A stretch of 20,598 nucleotides of DNA, taken from NCBI GenBank assembly GCA_002633005.1, contig NMRA01001006.1:51034-71631 (forward strand), written 5' to 3'. Source of the stretch: Phoronis australis. Taxonomy: Eukaryota > Phoronida > Phoronidae. Each line of letters starts with the position of its first letter. Position 1 is the first letter of the stretch. This document shows positions 17,752 through 20,598 of this stretch, in pieces. Below the pieces are notes generated by a model. That model worked only from the letters and a program-made list of their open reading frames with translations, was not told the origin of the DNA and did not search any database. The position numbers were made by a program, and so were the translations under genes.

Positions 17752-18876
17752 TGGCATATGAAGGAGAATTGCTAAATTTTAATTTGAAGCTAATTTGTCA
17801 ATACTTTTCTGTCAATACATAGTTTTTGATAACTATTCATTGAGTTTTATTGAAATCCCATTCGGAAAATAGCAAAGTATTAAGAGTAGTTGAATGCCGG
17901 TAAAGACATCGACCTTGATTTCAACGAATGTCTGTCAGACAACGATTTGAATTGGTGATCTGTAATAAAATCACAAAAACACAAAAGATTTTGTTTTGTA
18001 TCACAAGTGAAAGCTTATAACTTAAAGTTTAGCGTACACAACACATGAATAATCTGGTCGTAAACGCTAGTGAAAAATTGGCCTTAAATTATTGATGAGT
18101 GTATCGATTTTAAGCATACTAGTAAGAAGGTTTCAAGAAACGATGTAGGTATGTCTAGGTTTACAAATGTCAATGACTGGAAATGTACATGAACCTTATC
18201 GGGCACTAAGGGTCGAGGCTTACACTCATCTATTCTCGAAGGTTCATAATCCAAAATCTGTTCTAAAGCGCGATTTCATAATTACAGCCAATGTCCTTTA
18301 ACATATTTTGCAGCATGCCTTCAAATTTAGCCTATACTGTATATCAGGTATGGCTATATAGCTTCCGCTGATTTAGTGCAGGTAAACTTTAAAGTTGTGG
18401 CAAGTGCAAAAGTATAATCGTGTGACATTTTACTTGTTTTTTTTGTTATTTCTTGCAGTTTGTATTGTGCTCCCTACTCTTGAAATTACTATTTAGGTTT
18501 GGTTCTCGCATAATATGATGTCAAATCAGGTTCGTCAGTTCTGTGCCAGGACAGAGATAACGAGGACTAGGACGACTCGATGTTTAAGCTTGAGCGTGTT
18601 AAGATTTGCGACATTGTCCCATTCGTCACAAGAACGACAGGTCGCAGGTATTGCCGTGCTAAGCTGCCAGCAGAAACTCCGTCATTGTAATGGATAATGA
18701 CGCTTGCTGAAACCAGTTACTTGTAGTGACGCGTTTCTAGGATTTTTAAACCCAGTATTTGGTTGCTAGTATGGTTTTACTGTTACGTTTCTGAGTTTAG
18801 CCAATTCTACCACATCAAAAATTATGGAAATACATTGAGCAAAAATCATTTAATCCGCTGTTCTAATCTCTTTCAG
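17752..18876. other. No recognisable gene
   Basis: AT-rich sequence. The 60-codon plus frame at 18515-18697 has no domain signature. An acceptor-like tttcttgcag at 18450-18459 is followed by a short open stretch but has no consensus donor. Confidence 0.5.
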
Positions 18877-18968
18877 CAATGTTGACGCAGATGCCAAATG
18901 AGGCTTTGGATGTTGTCTATGCTTATTATGGCGACATGGGCACCCCAAGGGATGACAAATTCATATAA
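18877..18968 (+). CDS. Possible small terminal exon, function unknown
   Basis: A good acceptor (ttctaatctctttcag) is followed directly by a 30-codon frame starting MLTQMPNEALDVVYAYYGDM and ending TAA at 18966-18968. A poly(A)-type aataaataaa lies at about 19270. A frame of this length is expected by chance fairly often, and no partner exon was found upstream, so this is only a candidate. Confidence 0.2.
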
Positions 18969-19816
18969 GAAATTATGAAGTGGAGACATTGGTATAGGAT
19001 TGCCGTGCGCCACTTCCAAGCACGACAGAAAACACTCTTACTAACAGTTTTACTCAGGGCTTCACACCGCCCTCGAGATTCTTCTCTCATTTCTCCTTTC
19101 AGCTTGTGCTGCATTGCGGATGTCTAGTTCCATAAAGATGATGCAAACTCTTCTGAAGCATACCGCCTGACGGTTGTCATCAACACTACTGTTACATATT
19201 CATAAGGACAAGGTATTGGTTTAAACTGAGTTGTGGCTGCAGATTTTCACTACCCTAATTTTTGTGCAATGAATAAATAAATATCACGATATTTAACAGA
19301 TAGAATTGAGTCTTCAGCATTCGGAAAACTTGTGTCACACGCAACTAATGCCGTATTTTATGTTATTTCATAGCCAAAACGTGAACAACAGTTACCCCGA
19401 AACTGTTAACAAAATCAAGATACATGTATGTGAGCCCTTGCTAATAATTTAAAGCTCAATGCCGGAACGCCTTAAAACTAAAACATCGAAATACATTATC
19501 TGCAGAAGTTCAGAAGCAAACCTATCAATATCATATGCATACTAATGAATTAGTGAATAGATAAAGTCGATGAAATAATAAAATCTAATAATTAAAAGCA
19601 TTTCTATGAACCCGAATTGGTTGCACGGTCAGTACTAACTCAAATATGGTCTAAAGAGGTCGGTATTGCTTACGCTAGGTAACGCCTCAAACATCTCTGA
19701 CACTCCAAATCAACACCATAACAAGGGTCGTTCTAAGCAGAATTCGGTTACAAATACAATGCTATTTTCTGTAAATGCATGGAAGTTTTCAGAAATACAG
19801 AATGTATGTGTAATCT
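18969..19816. other. No recognisable gene
   Basis: AT-rich sequence with no long frame and no repeat matched to other parts of the window. The minus frame 18926-19114 has no domain. Confidence 0.5.
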
Positions 19817-20092
19817 CAGGGGCCGATCCATGATTCTGAATTAGGGAGGCCAGGGCACAGAAATGACCAGAATCATTTCGTCACATGCGCACACCCTGCC
19901 TAAAATGCAGGGATGCAGAAGAGAGTTTAAACTTTTGGGTTTGTGGACCTTATTACTAAAAAACGGAAACGGGGTTTGTTCAAGGCTATACATGGTGCAT
20001 TCCACCCTCCGAGCCCCCTAGGTGCGCGCATATGCCAGTCAGCTATTCACACCCCAACTACAAAATGGAGTCTGTGAGAANATCCACCACTG
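19817..20092. mobile_element. 276-bp non-autonomous DNA element (hAT-like ends)
   Basis: It starts caggggccgatcca and ends natccaccactg, imperfect inverted ends of the CAG...CTG type. It is G-rich after the left end and has the block cctccgagccccctaggtgc near the right end. No open frame is present. Flanking octamers (tgtaatct / actctttt) do not match convincingly, so a target-site duplication is not shown. The terminus at 1-55 and the remnant at 9192-9290 appear related. Confidence 0.5.
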
Positions 20093-20314
20093 ACTCTTTT
20101 TGAATGTCTAGAAGTTGTAAACAACAAAGTTTTCAGACCATTTGGTATTATGTCATGAAGTCAAATACAATGACGTTTATTTGATTGATAGTATGGTAGA
20201 ATGTTAAACGCTATAGCTTCGCATTGTGACCGAGGCATACACTAATATAGTCGTAGTTGTCAAATAACGAGGTTTAAGTTACAACTTAAAATAAAATGGC
20301 GTTCTAATACTTAC

Positions 20315-20416
20315 CCTGTCTGTTTCGTTAATTCTCATGTTTTCCTTCAGAAGACGCCTTACACATTCTACGTCCCCACCCAATGCTGCGTAATGAAGAG
20401 GAGTCGCCCTTAATCG
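20315..20416 (-). CDS. Ankyrin-repeat exon of a neighbouring gene
   Basis: A 102-nt (34-codon) exon with acceptor atatatttgtag|cg and donor gacagg|gtaagt, open in the frame RLRATPLHYAALGGDVECVR then RLLKENMRINETDR. TPLHYAA, GG..E.V..LL and the following N match one ankyrin repeat, a 33-residue protein-protein interaction unit. Length is nearly one repeat, and the exon is phase-symmetric, as is usual for ankyrin exons. It lies on the same strand as, and about 10.7 kb upstream of, the squalene-monooxygenase-like start, with no shared reading evidence, so I treat it as another gene. Neighbouring ankyrin exons were not found within 180 bp to the right or between here and 19000. Confidence 0.7.
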
Positions 20417-20598
20417 CTACAAATATATACAGTGTAGCATATCAAACAACTAAATGAACCTTCCAGACAAAAGGTTCGGACACCAAAAGATTCTCCACAG
20501 AATACTCGCAATGGTGACGGACTAAATGTGTTGGCATTACACTGTCCAACTCTGTTTGAATGACACTTCTGTTTAACATAGAAACGATGGACATGTAA

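Overview
The window looks like ordinary eukaryotic (animal) nuclear DNA. Genes are split by GT..AG introns, coding density is low, most DNA is intronic or intergenic, and there are remnants of Penelope-like, Ty3/Gypsy-like and short non-autonomous DNA elements. No operon, CRISPR array or bacterial gene is visible. The main gene is a squalene-monooxygenase homologue. Insects and nematodes are known to be sterol auxotrophs without this enzyme, so a sterol-synthesising animal, probably an aquatic invertebrate, is the best guess. The species cannot be fixed from the sequence alone.

Layout. On the minus strand, 9635 down to 1981, six exons of a squalene monooxygenase-like (SQLE/ERG1 family) gene can be assembled. 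All five complete introns have GT..AG ends and the codon phases match at every junction (1,2,0,1,1, then an open phase-2 donor). The C-terminal exon(s) must lie left of base 1. The introns carry a Penelope-like reverse-transcriptase fragment (7019-7497), two diverged copies of one unnamed repeat (5214-5375 and 7968-8130), a small partial duplication of exon 2 with its splice donor (6100-6246), and short repeat remnants.

From 9640 to 13500 there is no firm gene. This part holds a minus-strand frame with unusually few stops (10085-10651), a small palindromic element (11394-11613), and a broken relative of an acidic-tailed open frame found intact at 13587-13961. From 13970 to 17750 there is a dense repeat zone: a nested tandem array, a 200-bp direct duplication, and a minus-strand Ty3/Gypsy-type remnant (3' LTR 15411-15758, integrase pieces 15900-16850). 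Further right in it are an inverted repeat carrying nuclear-receptor, E-box and CRE-type motifs, and a 65-bp duplication. From 17750 to 20300 little is recognisable beyond a possible small plus-strand exon (18877-18968) and a 276-bp non-autonomous DNA element (19817-20092). An ankyrin-repeat exon of another minus-strand gene sits at 20315-20416.

Three of the four single-N positions lie at or beside near-identical direct duplications, so some of the repeat structure at 14.9-17.3 kb may be an assembly artefact rather than biology. The best biological leads are the divergent active-site residues of the squalene-monooxygenase-like protein and the DR1/E-box/CRE motif cluster in repeats upstream of it.
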